From an uncultured Prevotella sp. (GTDB lineage Bacteria > Bacteroidota > Bacteroidia > Bacteroidales > Bacteroidaceae), in contig CAMOEW010000003.1 of the NCBI GenBank assembly GCA_946612625.1, positions 1-64,000 on the forward strand: 64,000 nt of DNA. The letters are read 5' to 3'. Below the pieces are notes generated by a model that was given only the letters and a program-made list of their open reading frames with translations, was not told where the DNA came from and ran no database searches. Each line of letters begins with the position of its first letter. The stretch's first letter is position 1. This document shows, one piece after another, positions 30,245 to 40,120 of this stretch. The position numbers were made by a program, and so were the translations under genes.

Positions 30245-31606
30245 TTACTTCTTCTCGTCAGCGATTATGCGCTTGCGATTCCACAAAATCATGCAAATGG
30301 AAATAAGCGTCAATATTCCCATTCCAATCCACTTCAGATAGTTCACACAAGCATAGATGACCCATCCGAAGAGAGAAGATGCGAAATCCAGTGCACCGGC
30401 CTGGAATCCTTCGGGAACCTTTGCTGCAGGATCCTGAGTCTGCTCATATACCGTTTGGGCTGCCATAGAGAATGCCGGAGCCATGTCGGTAACAAAGTAA
30501 AGACCGATGGCTACAGCAACGAGACCGACAATGAGAGTCTTCACCACATTTCCTTTGGTGTAGGGAAGCACCATTACGAACACATAGAACATTCCTGCGA
30601 GCGATGCAAGTGGAAGGAACTGGTTGCCGGGGAGCACAACGGCCAAAACAAGCGTCAACGGAATAAGTATCAGCGATGCAACGAGAGTTGTGGGATGACC
30701 GATGACAAGAGCCGGCGACATTCCGATATATACCTTCTTGCCTTTCCATTTCTTCTGAACCACCTCCTGAGTCTTCTCCGCTATTGGTTTCAGACCGTCG
30801 ATGAACAGCTTGGTTATTCGTGGGATAAGCTCCATCACGGCTCCCATGGTGACACCGAGGAAGAGTACCTTCTTTATGTCGAGCTGAGCTACAGCGCCGA
30901 TAAGAGCACCGACAATGACACCAAGAACGATTGGCTCGCCGAGAACGCCGAACTTCTTCTTCAATCCCTCAGCATCTATATCAAGCTTCGAGAAACCAGG
31001 AATCTTGTCGAGCAACCAGTTGATGGCGATGGCAAAAGCAGTGAAACTCTGGCAGAACGGCTGGGGAATGGATATTCCTTCCATGTCGTCATAATATCCC
31101 TGAAACTTCTCGGCAGTGAGGTCGGCCATTACAAGAGTAATGACGTAGCACACAATGGCAGCGAAGTATCCCCAGGCGAGACTCTGGTCCATAACGAAGT
31201 AAGCCACGGCTCCGATGAAAGCGAAATGCCAGTAGTTCCAAAGGTCGATGTTCACCGTACGAGTGCATTTTGTGATGAGAAGCAGAAGGTTAACACCAAG
31301 ACAGATAGGGATAATCAGTGCTCCTACGGCAGTATTGTAAGCGACTGCTGCTGCAGCAGGCCATCCCATGTCGAACACTCCGAGCTGGAGATTGTAGAGT
31401 TCGGAGATTTCACTCAGCGGATTACCGAAATTGTTAGTGAGAAGTGCGGTAACGATACCCAGTCCCACGAAACCGACTCCCACGTAGAGACCCGATTTAA
31501 GTGCTTTTCCGAACTTCATGCCTATGCATAGTCCGATAATGGTAAACAGGATAGGCATCATCACCGATGCACCAAGGCTGATAATGTAACTGAAAACTTG
31601 TTCCAT
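30245..31606 (-). CDS. Galactitol-type PTS EIIC-like membrane transporter (orphan)
   Basis: 453 aa polytopic; VMMPILFTIIGLCIGMKFGKALKSGLYVGVGFVGL and PAAAAVAYNTAVGALIIPICLGVNLLLL resemble GatC/SgcC IIC. Confidence 0.85.
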   Translation of the reverse strand: MEQVFSYIISLGASVMMPILFTIIGLCIGMKFGKALKSGLYVGVGFVGLGIVTALLTNNFGNPLSEISELYNLQLGVFDMGWPAAAAVAYNTAVGALIIPICLGVNLLLLITKCTRTVNIDLWNYWHFAFIGAVAYFVMDQSLAWGYFAAIVCYVITLVMADLTAEKFQGYYDDMEGISIPQPFCQSFTAFAIAINWLLDKIPGFSKLDIDAEGLKKKFGVLGEPIVLGVIVGALIGAVAQLDIKKVLFLGVTMGAVMELIPRITKLFIDGLKPIAEKTQEVVQKKWKGKKVYIGMSPALVIGHPTTLVASLILIPLTLVLAVVLPGNQFLPLASLAGMFYVFVMVLPYTKGNVVKTLIVGLVAVAIGLYFVTDMAPAFSMAAQTVYEQTQDPAAKVPEGFQAGALDFASSLFGWVIYACVNYLKWIGMGILTLISICMILWNRKRIIADEKK

Positions 31607-31649
31607 AAGTTGTTTTATTGTGTTTAGTAGATTGTTATTTTCATAAAAC

Positions 31650-31686
31650 GATGCAAAGTTAAAAAAAAATTTTGAAACTCTGCATC
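31650..31686. repeat. 11-bp inverted repeat (10/11) with the -7 box of the PTS IIC gene in one arm
   Basis: GATGCAAAGTT (31650-31660), 15-nt A/T-rich loop, AACTCTGCATC (31676-31686); -7 TAACTTTG on minus strand at 31654-31661. Confidence 0.8.
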
Positions 31687-31695
31687 ATTTTAATG

Positions 31696-34221
31696 TTAAT
31701 CTTGATAATAAATTCGTTTTACGCGGTTGGAAATGCCGGTAAGCACCTCGTATGGGATAGTATCAAGGATGTCGGACAGCACAGTGACTGGCAGATTGTC
31801 GCCGAAAATCTCAACAGTATCGCCCTCGCGGCATGGGATGTCTGTCACATCAACCATCGCTACATCCATACAGATATTTCCAACATATGGGGCCTTCTGT
31901 CCGTTGACGAGACAGTAGCCGGCTCCGCGTCCGAGCTTGCGGTTCAGGCCATCGGCATAGCCGATAGGGATGGCGGCAATAACGCTGTCGCGGCTTAGAA
32001 TGCCTTTACGCGAATAACCCACCGTCTCTTCCTTAGGAACATGGCGCAATTGAAGAATGGTGGTTTTCAGCGTGCTCACGTTATGCAAGATGTGATTGTC
32101 GCGAGGATCAATGCCATAGAGTCCCAGCCCAAGACGACACATGTCGAGATGACGTTCGGGGAAGTGTTCTATACCTGCCGAATTGCATATATGACGCAAT
32201 ATCTTATGGTCGAAGGCAGCCTGCAGACGGCTGCTCGCACGGTCGAAGCGCTCAAACTGCATCTTGGAAAAATTGTCGAAGTCGTCGCTATCGCTACCCA
32301 CGAAATGCGAGAACACCGAACGAGCGATAATGGCATTCTGATTCTTCAAACGGCGTATCACCTCATCAATTTCATCCATGGTTGTCTCACCACCATCAGA
32401 GAAACCGGTGGAAGATGCATTGAACCCCAAACGGTGCATACCTGTGTCGAGCTTTATGTGAACGGGATAGCCGGTGATGCCTTCCTTCTCGGCTGCACGT
32501 ATCAGAGCATCCATAAGACGGAAGTTATATACTTCGGGTTCAAGTTCATAGTCGAACATCGTCTTGAAAGCAGTCATCTCGGGATTCATAATCATAATGT
32601 TCGTAGTGATGCCGTTCTTACGCAAAGTGACGCCCTCGTCGGCGACAGCAACGGCCAGATAGTCAACCCGATGATCCTGCAAAGTCTTTGCCACCTCGAC
32701 GGCTCCGGCACCGTAGGCATCAGCCTTTACCATGCACACGAGCTTGGTCTCAGGACGCATATACGAACGGTAATGGTTGAAGTTATCCACAACGGCATTG
32801 AGGTTGACTTCGAGTATCGTCTCGTGCACTTTCTGTTCAAGCAGTTCTGTTATGTAGTCGAAGCCGAAGCTGCGGGCACCTTTTATCAGTACCACCTCGT
32901 CGCGCAGAGAGGTGAACACATCGCTGGCAACAAACTGTTGAACATTATCGAAGAAATGCTTGTTCTGAAGTGGTATGTACTGTGAGTTCGCCTTCAACTC
33001 CTCACCTATGCCGATGAACTTCTCCACCTTGCGCTCGACGACGAGCTTTCCAATCTCACCATACAAGTCGGCAGCACTGCGCCCACTCTGGTAGATGTCG
33101 CTGAGAATGAGCGTATGGTGGCGTCCGTTATGGTCGGGACGCCGATTCATAAAGTCAAGAGCGATGTCAAGGCTTGTCACGTCGCTGTTATAGGAATCGT
33201 TGATTATCGTACATCCATGCTGTCCCTCTTTCACCTCCAAACGCATTGCCACAGGTTCAAGGTGTGCCATACGTTCGGCCAGGCAATCACGCGACAGCCC
33301 TAATCGCAAAGAAACTATAGCACAAGCGAACGAGCATTCGAGCGAAGCCTCGTCGATGAAAGGCAACACATACTCATCTTCCTGTCCATTATATATATAA
33401 TGTACACGAGTGGATCGTCCGTCTTGTTCTGTCTTGCGGATATAAAACGGTGTCAGCTCATTCACACTGCTCCACCCTATCTTTTCGCCTTTATAACCGG
33501 AGCGACGTATGCAGCGGCTGATGATGTCGTCGTCAGCATTATATACTATGGTCTTGGCACCGTGGAACAGTTTCAGTTTCTCATTGCACTTTTCATCCAT
33601 AGAACGAAAATTTTCCTGATGAGCGGCACCAAGACTCGTAAGAACGCCAATTGTGGGCTGGATAATGTCGCGCAGAGCTTCCATCTCGTCAGGCTCACTG
33701 ATGCCTGCCTCGAAAAGACCTACCTGCGTATTCTGGTCGAGAAGCCATACTGAGAGAGGAACGCCGATCTGCGAATTATAACTCTTGGGACTGCGAGTGA
33801 CGGCACAGTCTGGTGAGAGAATCTGATAGAGCCATTCTTTCACCATCGTCTTGCCATTGCTTCCTGTAATTCCCACGATGGGGATATCAAACTCGTCGCG
33901 ATGACGCTCGGCAAGACGCTGAAGAGCGGCAAGCGGAGACGGGACCTGGAGGAAATTGGCATCCGGAAAAAGCGAAGCATCAACAGCAAACTGTGATTGG
34001 TTTCCATTTTCCACGACAAAACTTCTGACCCCTCGCTTATACAAATCAGGGATGTACTTATGACCATCGTTACGGTTGCTGCGCAATGCAAAGAAAAGCG
34101 TCTCTTCAGGGAAACAGAGCGAGCGGCTGTCTGTCAGCAGCCAGCCTATCGTGGTCTGTTCTCCTCCGATTCGCCGTGCACCTATCAGCGTTGTAATTTG
34201 CTCAATAGTGTATTTTTTCAT
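31696..34221 (-). CDS. Bifunctional UDP-MurNAc-tripeptide:D-Ala-D-Ala ligase / alanine racemase (MurF-Alr fusion)
   Basis: N-terminal Mur ligase GITGSNGKTMVKEW; C-terminal Alr MVKADAYGAGAVEVAKTL and YVGNICMDVAMVDVT. Confidence 0.93.
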   Translation of the reverse strand: MKKYTIEQITTLIGARRIGGEQTTIGWLLTDSRSLCFPEETLFFALRSNRNDGHKYIPDLYKRGVRSFVVENGNQSQFAVDASLFPDANFLQVPSPLAALQRLAERHRDEFDIPIVGITGSNGKTMVKEWLYQILSPDCAVTRSPKSYNSQIGVPLSVWLLDQNTQVGLFEAGISEPDEMEALRDIIQPTIGVLTSLGAAHQENFRSMDEKCNEKLKLFHGAKTIVYNADDDIISRCIRRSGYKGEKIGWSSVNELTPFYIRKTEQDGRSTRVHYIYNGQEDEYVLPFIDEASLECSFACAIVSLRLGLSRDCLAERMAHLEPVAMRLEVKEGQHGCTIINDSYNSDVTSLDIALDFMNRRPDHNGRHHTLILSDIYQSGRSAADLYGEIGKLVVERKVEKFIGIGEELKANSQYIPLQNKHFFDNVQQFVASDVFTSLRDEVVLIKGARSFGFDYITELLEQKVHETILEVNLNAVVDNFNHYRSYMRPETKLVCMVKADAYGAGAVEVAKTLQDHRVDYLAVAVADEGVTLRKNGITTNIMIMNPEMTAFKTMFDYELEPEVYNFRLMDALIRAAEKEGITGYPVHIKLDTGMHRLGFNASSTGFSDGGETTMDEIDEVIRRLKNQNAIIARSVFSHFVGSDSDDFDNFSKMQFERFDRASSRLQAAFDHKILRHICNSAGIEHFPERHLDMCRLGLGLYGIDPRDNHILHNVSTLKTTILQLRHVPKEETVGYSRKGILSRDSVIAAIPIGYADGLNRKLGRGAGYCLVNGQKAPYVGNICMDVAMVDVTDIPCREGDTVEIFGDNLPVTVLSDILDTIPYEVLTGISNRVKRIYYQD

Positions 34222-34230
34222 TTAGTATAA

Positions 34231-35052
34231 TTATATTTTCTTATTAAATGCTGCAAAATTAGGATATTTCTTCGACAACTCCATCACTTTTAACATTGTT
34301 TTATCCATAAAGGCACGATATTCGCCACTTTCGGGGTTGAAAGGCTTGTGGGCAAGTGCCTCTTTAAGAGGTTTCCATTCTTTAAGAAACTCCCTCGCAC
34401 GTTCGCTGAAGCAACATTCCACCAACCGTTCCCACAGATATTCCACCGCCTGTTCAGACGGATGAATCATGTCTGGCTTATAAAAACGATAGTCGCGAAG
34501 CTCGTCATCAATAATCTCGTAGGCGGGAAAGTAAGGCAATTGCAACCTCGATACGGCCAGAAGGAGTGTTGCCTTGGAAATCCGACTTTCATGAAATCCG
34601 TATTTTCTGTAACGGACGGGACTTACAGTAAGAACGACACATATCCCAGGGTTTCGCTCTCTCAGTAGTTCAGAGGCTTTCGTCAAAGTATCACAACATT
34701 CATCCACAGTAAGTTTTTCCTCATGAAAGAGGGCTTGCGGGCGTTTTCGACAGTTGTCAACTATCTCGCCCGTGGCTATCTCGCGATACACGTGGTTGGT
34801 GCCAAGCGTGAAAAATGCCACTTTAGGAGAAAATCCTACATATTTTTCATCTGTGAGCATGTGCTCCACAGTATGTAATATGCTCACAGGGTTATACATC
34901 ACTCCGTATGGATTGGTCACAACGCGGAACTTCTCTTCCCTAAACCTCGCACCTATATTATCGGCAAAACAACTGCCTATAAACAGCAATTCATCGCATG
35001 GTTCCAACTCAAACGGCAGTTTTTCTATATCTACAACGGTTCTGAATTCCAT
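34231..35052 (-). CDS. GSCFA domain protein
   Basis: DELLFIGSCFADNIGARF motif. Confidence 0.88.
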   Translation of the reverse strand: MEFRTVVDIEKLPFELEPCDELLFIGSCFADNIGARFREEKFRVVTNPYGVMYNPVSILHTVEHMLTDEKYVGFSPKVAFFTLGTNHVYREIATGEIVDNCRKRPQALFHEEKLTVDECCDTLTKASELLRERNPGICVVLTVSPVRYRKYGFHESRISKATLLLAVSRLQLPYFPAYEIIDDELRDYRFYKPDMIHPSEQAVEYLWERLVECCFSERAREFLKEWKPLKEALAHKPFNPESGEYRAFMDKTMLKVMELSKKYPNFAAFNKKI

Positions 35053-35053
35053 A

Positions 35054-37729
35054 TCAGCTGCGACTTATCTGAAGCCCCTGCTTACTTAAGCTCATTTCAA
35101 CGAAACGAGCATTGGCATTACAGCGGTTCTCATTTATTATCTTTTGTATGCGTGCAGCTGCCTCCGGGTCTTTTGCCACCATATACAAATATCCGCCACC
35201 GCCGGCTCCGGGCAACTTATAACCAAGACAGAGATCGTCAACGAGGTTGGTTATACGCTGTACGTCAGCCGGATTGGTACCGCTGTCGAGTGCCTGATTC
35301 TGAAGCCAGTTCCTACGCAGGGCGAGTCCCATCTGCCGGAAATTATTGCGCTGGATAGCCTCATACATGTCGAGCGCATGACTCTTCATATCGCGCAGCA
35401 GTGTCAATTGTGAGTTCTCGTTAAGGAACATGTGACACACTATCTCGGCAAGTATTTTCTTTGCCGTCCGAGTGATACCCGTATAATAGAGAAGATGGCA
35501 CTGCCGGTATTCGGGCTGTGTAAACACGTCGTCGGGAATCCACCTCACTGTGGGCGTCTGCTCAAATCCCTTCGTTGTCTGCAAGAGTTTCACTCCGCCG
35601 AGAACGCCGCCATACTGATCCTGCCATCCGCCGCCGGTAGTGAGCATCTGTTCGAGCACCAGCGTGCGCTTACATATCTCGTGTTTATCCCACGACAATG
35701 AGCAGAAGTCGCTGACAGCCCCGAGCAAAGTGGCGGCAAGAATACTGCTCGTACCAAGACCGCTGCCGGCCGGTATTGCCGAAAGCAACGTCAGTTCGAT
35801 GCCACAGCCGAAAGCCTCAAGTTGTGTACGCAACGAGTCGAAATGCTCATCGGAAAACCTTGGCAGGAAACCGGCAAGCGACAGTGCCGCTTTGGGGATG
35901 GAGAACGGGCTGCCCACTTTTTTATAGTCGGCAAGCTGCTCGTATGTCTCTACCACTTCACATGCACCAAGATCGATGCTACGCAACAGCACATGGTATT
36001 CCTTGCAGGGCTTTACGAACGCCTGTATGGGCTGCTGACCATTCAGTTCGATTGCAATGTTCACCACGTTACCGCCTTCCATCAGACAGAACGGAGGAGT
36101 GTCAGTCCAACCTCCGCTGATGTCGATACGCACTGGCGAGCGTCCCCACACTATCTGGTCGTCGTAGATATCCTTGTGTGGATGCTGTTTTTCAGAAAGC
36201 GCCGTAACCGTAAGCCCATGCCTCAACAGACCGAAAGCTGTGTCGCTGTCACCACGAAACATAGCATCCTGCATACGAGTGATGAGCGGAGCATCGGAAT
36301 CTACAGGCTCAGGCATCGCCACACCAAGACGGTCGGAAAGCGTCCGGGTATGGTTCAAGTCCAACTGATAGAACACGCTGTGCCTCCAGTTACGCGCCAT
36401 CTGCTGCAGGTTCTTTTTGAGATATACATCCCTCTGCCCGGCAATACGCATCAGGTTTGCCTGGTTGCTAATGTCCTCGGCGGACAAAAGACACGAATCG
36501 ACGGGCGACATTTCGGAAGTAACAACGGGAAACTGCTTTCTCTGCTGCTCTTCTCCGGCGAACTTGTCATCTATATTATAACGTCGAACGCAATAGTTGC
36601 TGTCGCCGACAGGCACGAAATCGATACACTGCCCCGGCTCAAGGCGAATGCCAAGACCAACAGGCGGCACACCAGTGACTATATTGTCATGGGTGAAAGT
36701 CCATCCCTCGTCGATATAGCTATTCTCTATCCAGATATTCTGATTTTCATCAGTGAATCCAACATTCAAATCGGAATTCTGCACGAATATCGACGGATGG
36801 GGTTTGCGGTCACGGTGCATAATCTCACGCTGGTCGTTGACGAGGTTCTGTATTGACATCATCGACGTAATCATCTCACGCGACGTTCCAAAATGATAAA
36901 ACTCACCTCCAGGCAGCGGCATCACTGCAACATTAAGACTTCCGATTTCTTCGTCAGCAATGGTCGGGTCGGTACCGAGAGCACATCCGAACTCCGAATA
37001 GAGGTCATACTCTTTTAATTCGCAATTGGCATTTGGCATTTTACATTTGTCACCAGCCATACTGCGCCTGGCCAATAATTCTACAGCACGGTCACTCAAT
37101 AGCCACACGCCAATGTCAGTGAGATAATAATGATTGTCGAGCAGCGAGTTAAGGGTTTCCACTGTGGGTTTCTGAAGCATCTGTTTCAATACGCCGGGAG
37201 TCTTCCGGTCGCTTACGAACACGCCATGGTCTTTGGCAATCGATGAGTCAAGCCAAAGGCCGTAGCATACAACGTCGGCATCTGGAACAGGCTGCAAAGG
37301 CTGCGTCGCACGTATCAGGACATCACCACTTGCTATCATCGTATGGATATTGGCTGGTGCCATCGACATGATTTTCTCGTATAGCGGCAACTGCTGCGAC
37401 AGCAGCGTCTGCGTGAGCTGCTGGCCGCGTTCCCAACGGAATACCGGCAGAGGCATCAACATCTTTCCTGAAGGGGCGTATGCTGGAAGCCGCCTACTCT
37501 GACCGCCGCCATGTAGAATGATGCGACGTTCCTGCGAAAGCCATTCGCCGAATGGAACCTCACTATTTTCGCAACGCCGGCATTCCTGTAAGACCCATGT
37601 CGTACCGCCGCCGCTGCCCAGTTTATGACCGACGGGATCGCACGTACAGAAATACTCATCACGGCCAAGCCCAGTAACTCTATGGAAACATTCCACCAAA
37701 TTTGGCGGCAAAGAAAGCAACTTTTTCAT
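35054..37729 (-). CDS. fkp: Bifunctional L-fucokinase / L-fucose-1-P guanylyltransferase
   Basis: ILHGGGQSRRLPAYAPSGKMLMPLPV, GHMP kinase IPAGSGLGTSSILAATLLGA, KLPGAGGGGYLYMVA. Confidence 0.9.
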   Translation of the reverse strand: MKKLLSLPPNLVECFHRVTGLGRDEYFCTCDPVGHKLGSGGGTTWVLQECRRCENSEVPFGEWLSQERRIILHGGGQSRRLPAYAPSGKMLMPLPVFRWERGQQLTQTLLSQQLPLYEKIMSMAPANIHTMIASGDVLIRATQPLQPVPDADVVCYGLWLDSSIAKDHGVFVSDRKTPGVLKQMLQKPTVETLNSLLDNHYYLTDIGVWLLSDRAVELLARRSMAGDKCKMPNANCELKEYDLYSEFGCALGTDPTIADEEIGSLNVAVMPLPGGEFYHFGTSREMITSMMSIQNLVNDQREIMHRDRKPHPSIFVQNSDLNVGFTDENQNIWIENSYIDEGWTFTHDNIVTGVPPVGLGIRLEPGQCIDFVPVGDSNYCVRRYNIDDKFAGEEQQRKQFPVVTSEMSPVDSCLLSAEDISNQANLMRIAGQRDVYLKKNLQQMARNWRHSVFYQLDLNHTRTLSDRLGVAMPEPVDSDAPLITRMQDAMFRGDSDTAFGLLRHGLTVTALSEKQHPHKDIYDDQIVWGRSPVRIDISGGWTDTPPFCLMEGGNVVNIAIELNGQQPIQAFVKPCKEYHVLLRSIDLGACEVVETYEQLADYKKVGSPFSIPKAALSLAGFLPRFSDEHFDSLRTQLEAFGCGIELTLLSAIPAGSGLGTSSILAATLLGAVSDFCSLSWDKHEICKRTLVLEQMLTTGGGWQDQYGGVLGGVKLLQTTKGFEQTPTVRWIPDDVFTQPEYRQCHLLYYTGITRTAKKILAEIVCHMFLNENSQLTLLRDMKSHALDMYEAIQRNNFRQMGLALRRNWLQNQALDSGTNPADVQRITNLVDDLCLGYKLPGAGGGGYLYMVAKDPEAAARIQKIINENRCNANARFVEMSLSKQGLQISRS

Positions 37730-37837
37730 CGTTTTAATCTATTTTGAATGCAAAGTTATATTTTTTTGGGCAAAAAAGGAAGAATTATAATTTATTTATT
37801 GTACTTTTGCATCAATTATCTACTAATTAGACATAAA

Positions 37838-39175
37838 ATGGACAGAAATAACAAAGACGGCGTATTAACTAAGAACGGGGTCAGCCTGCTCATTCCGTTC
37901 CTCATGATAACTTTATGCTTTGCGCTGTGGGGTTTTGCCAACGACGTTACCAGTCCTATGGTAAAAGCATTCTCAAAAATTTTCCGAATGAGTGTCACCG
38001 AGGGAGCATTAGTTCAGGTGGCGTTCTATCTAGGATATTTCTGCATGGCATTCCCCGCTGCTATGTTCATACAGAAATATTCATTCAAGGCCGGTGTCTT
38101 AGTGGGGCTTTCGCTCTTTGCCATCGGCTCGCTGATGTTCTTTCCGGCAAAAATGCTCGGCTTTTATTATCCGTTTCTCCTTGCTTATTTCATTCTTACC
38201 TGCGGACTGTCGTTTCTTGAGACGAGCTGCAACCCATTCATATATTGTATGGGAAGCGAAGAGACAGCAACTCAACGACTGAATCTCGCCCAAGCTTTCA
38301 ATCCTATCGGCAACCTTACAGGTATGTTTGTCGCCATGCAATTCATCCAAGCCAAGATGAGTCCGCTGTCAACGTCTGCACGTCATCATCTTCCACAAGA
38401 GCAATTCAATCTGATAAAAGACCACGACCTCGGCGTGCTCATACAACCTTATCTTGTCATTGGAGTGCTCTCGATTCTTCTGCTGGTACTAATACGCCTA
38501 TACAACATGCCCAAGGACGGCGATACAAAATCGAAGAAGACAATGGTAAAGGCACTTCGTGAACTCATTCACATACGCAACTACCGCGAAGGAGTGATAG
38601 CCCAGTTCTTCTATATCGGTGCTCAAGTAACATGTTGGACGTTTATTATCCAGTACGGCACGCGTGTATTCATGGCTGAAGGCATGGACGAGAGGGCAGC
38701 TGAGATTATGTCGCAGAAATACAACATCATAGCCATGGTGTTCTTCACCGTCAGCCGCTTCATCTGCACATGGTTCCTAAAGTATATCCAACCGGGACGC
38801 TTGTTAGCTATCCTTGCCATTATCGGCGGTGTCTTCGTCGCGGGAACAATATTATTCACAGACCGCAACGGTCTCTATTGCCTTGTTGCAGTGAGCGCAT
38901 GTATGTCGCTGATGTTCCCCACCATCTATGGTATTGCGTTGCGTGGTGTCGGCGACAATGTAAAGTTTGCCGGTGCCGGACTTATCATGTCAATCCTTGG
39001 AGGCTCGTTCTTCCCGCCAATTCAGGCAATCGTCATCGACATGAACTGGAACTTCCTCGGACTTCCCGCCACAAACATTTCATTCATCATCCCGTTCATC
39101 TGTTTCGTTGTCATTGCTCTCTACGGCCATCGTGCATACATTCGTAACAACATTAACAGAAACTACTACAGGTAA
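37838..39175 (+). CDS. fucP: L-fucose:H+ symporter-like MFS permease
   Basis: LMITLCFALWGFANDVTSPMVKAFSKIFRMS, ETSCNPFIYCMGSEETATQRLNLAQAFNPIG; start at ATG 37838. Confidence 0.88.
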   Translation: MDRNNKDGVLTKNGVSLLIPFLMITLCFALWGFANDVTSPMVKAFSKIFRMSVTEGALVQVAFYLGYFCMAFPAAMFIQKYSFKAGVLVGLSLFAIGSLMFFPAKMLGFYYPFLLAYFILTCGLSFLETSCNPFIYCMGSEETATQRLNLAQAFNPIGNLTGMFVAMQFIQAKMSPLSTSARHHLPQEQFNLIKDHDLGVLIQPYLVIGVLSILLLVLIRLYNMPKDGDTKSKKTMVKALRELIHIRNYREGVIAQFFYIGAQVTCWTFIIQYGTRVFMAEGMDERAAEIMSQKYNIIAMVFFTVSRFICTWFLKYIQPGRLLAILAIIGGVFVAGTILFTDRNGLYCLVAVSACMSLMFPTIYGIALRGVGDNVKFAGAGLIMSILGGSFFPPIQAIVIDMNWNFLGLPATNISFIIPFICFVVIALYGHRAYIRNNINRNYYR

Positions 39176-39206
39176 CTTAGGCTACAACACCGTCACCATC
39201 CTTGGA

Positions 39207-39899
39207 TTATTTCCCGTTAATACTCTCTAAGAATGCCTTCGTGACATGGAATGACTTGTCGGCTATCTCGTCCCAAAAATTAAAGTACTGCGAGGCGTTT
39301 GTGTCTTTCAGCGGTATATCGCTGATGATGCGGAAACTGATGAATCGTACTTTGTGCAGATAGCACACATGGGCTATGGCACACGACTCCATATCCACTG
39401 CCATTGCTTCTGGGAAATGGCTCAGGATGTCACGCATTTTCTCGCGACTGTCAACGAACCAATCGCCGGTAACGATAAGACCCTTGTGAACCGGCACGCC
39501 GGCATCAACCGCAAGTGCTTCCGAAAGCAAAGTATCGTCTGAATCGTAGCGTGCTGGAAAGCCCACAATCTGGCCGTATTCCACTCCACTGCCGCAATAC
39601 ATATCGTGATATACGCACTGGGTGCTCGCTACGACCTCCTGAACATTCAACTCTACGGATGCTCCACCAGCCACACCCGACGAGACGATGACATCTGGAT
39701 GGTAATGGCAAATCATTTCTGCTGTTCCTGCCGCGGCATTTACCTTTCCGATACCACTCGAAAGCATCACAATTTCGTTGTCACCCATCGTTCCGACAAC
39801 GAATGTTCTGCCGTCGTTTACCTCCTCACCGCCGTGGCTCAGAAGAGCCTTAATGCGCATGAACTCCTTGTCCATCGCGATAATTACACCTATTTTCAT
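39207..39899 (-). CDS. mtnN: 5'-methylthioadenosine/S-adenosylhomocysteine nucleosidase
   Basis: MKIGVIIAMDKEFMRIKALL, SGIGKVNAAAGTAEMI, AVDMESCAIAHVCYLHKVRFISFRIISD. Confidence 0.9.
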   Translation of the reverse strand: MKIGVIIAMDKEFMRIKALLSHGGEEVNDGRTFVVGTMGDNEIVMLSSGIGKVNAAAGTAEMICHYHPDVIVSSGVAGGASVELNVQEVVASTQCVYHDMYCGSGVEYGQIVGFPARYDSDDTLLSEALAVDAGVPVHKGLIVTGDWFVDSREKMRDILSHFPEAMAVDMESCAIAHVCYLHKVRFISFRIISDIPLKDTNASQYFNFWDEIADKSFHVTKAFLESINGK

Positions 39900-40120
39900 A
39901 TAACTTTGCTGATTTTTCCGTTGCAAAATTATAAAAAAAATCGGTTTTTTGAGTCAGATAGGGCATAAAAAAAACAAAAAGACAAGATAGGGTCAAGATA
40001 TACTAATAAAACCTTTGGCTACGTGATGAAAATTTTGTAATTTTGCAGGCGATGCGCAGGGCAGAAGCAGTCTGCTTCAGGTAGTTTACCCTCACAAAAC
40101 GAACATAAAGATTTTATAGC

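Noticed and set aside
30455-31531. 358-aa plus-strand ORF
   Set aside because: Antisense to the PTS IIC gene, with low-complexity polar composition and no recognisable motif; codon-bias shadow.
35822-36856. 344-aa plus-strand ORF
   Set aside because: Antisense within fkp, which has clear conserved motifs; no independent support.
40064-40078. Small palindrome GAAGCAG-T-CTGCTTC in the yfhO-like leader
   Set aside because: Short and isolated; insufficient evidence for a regulatory role.
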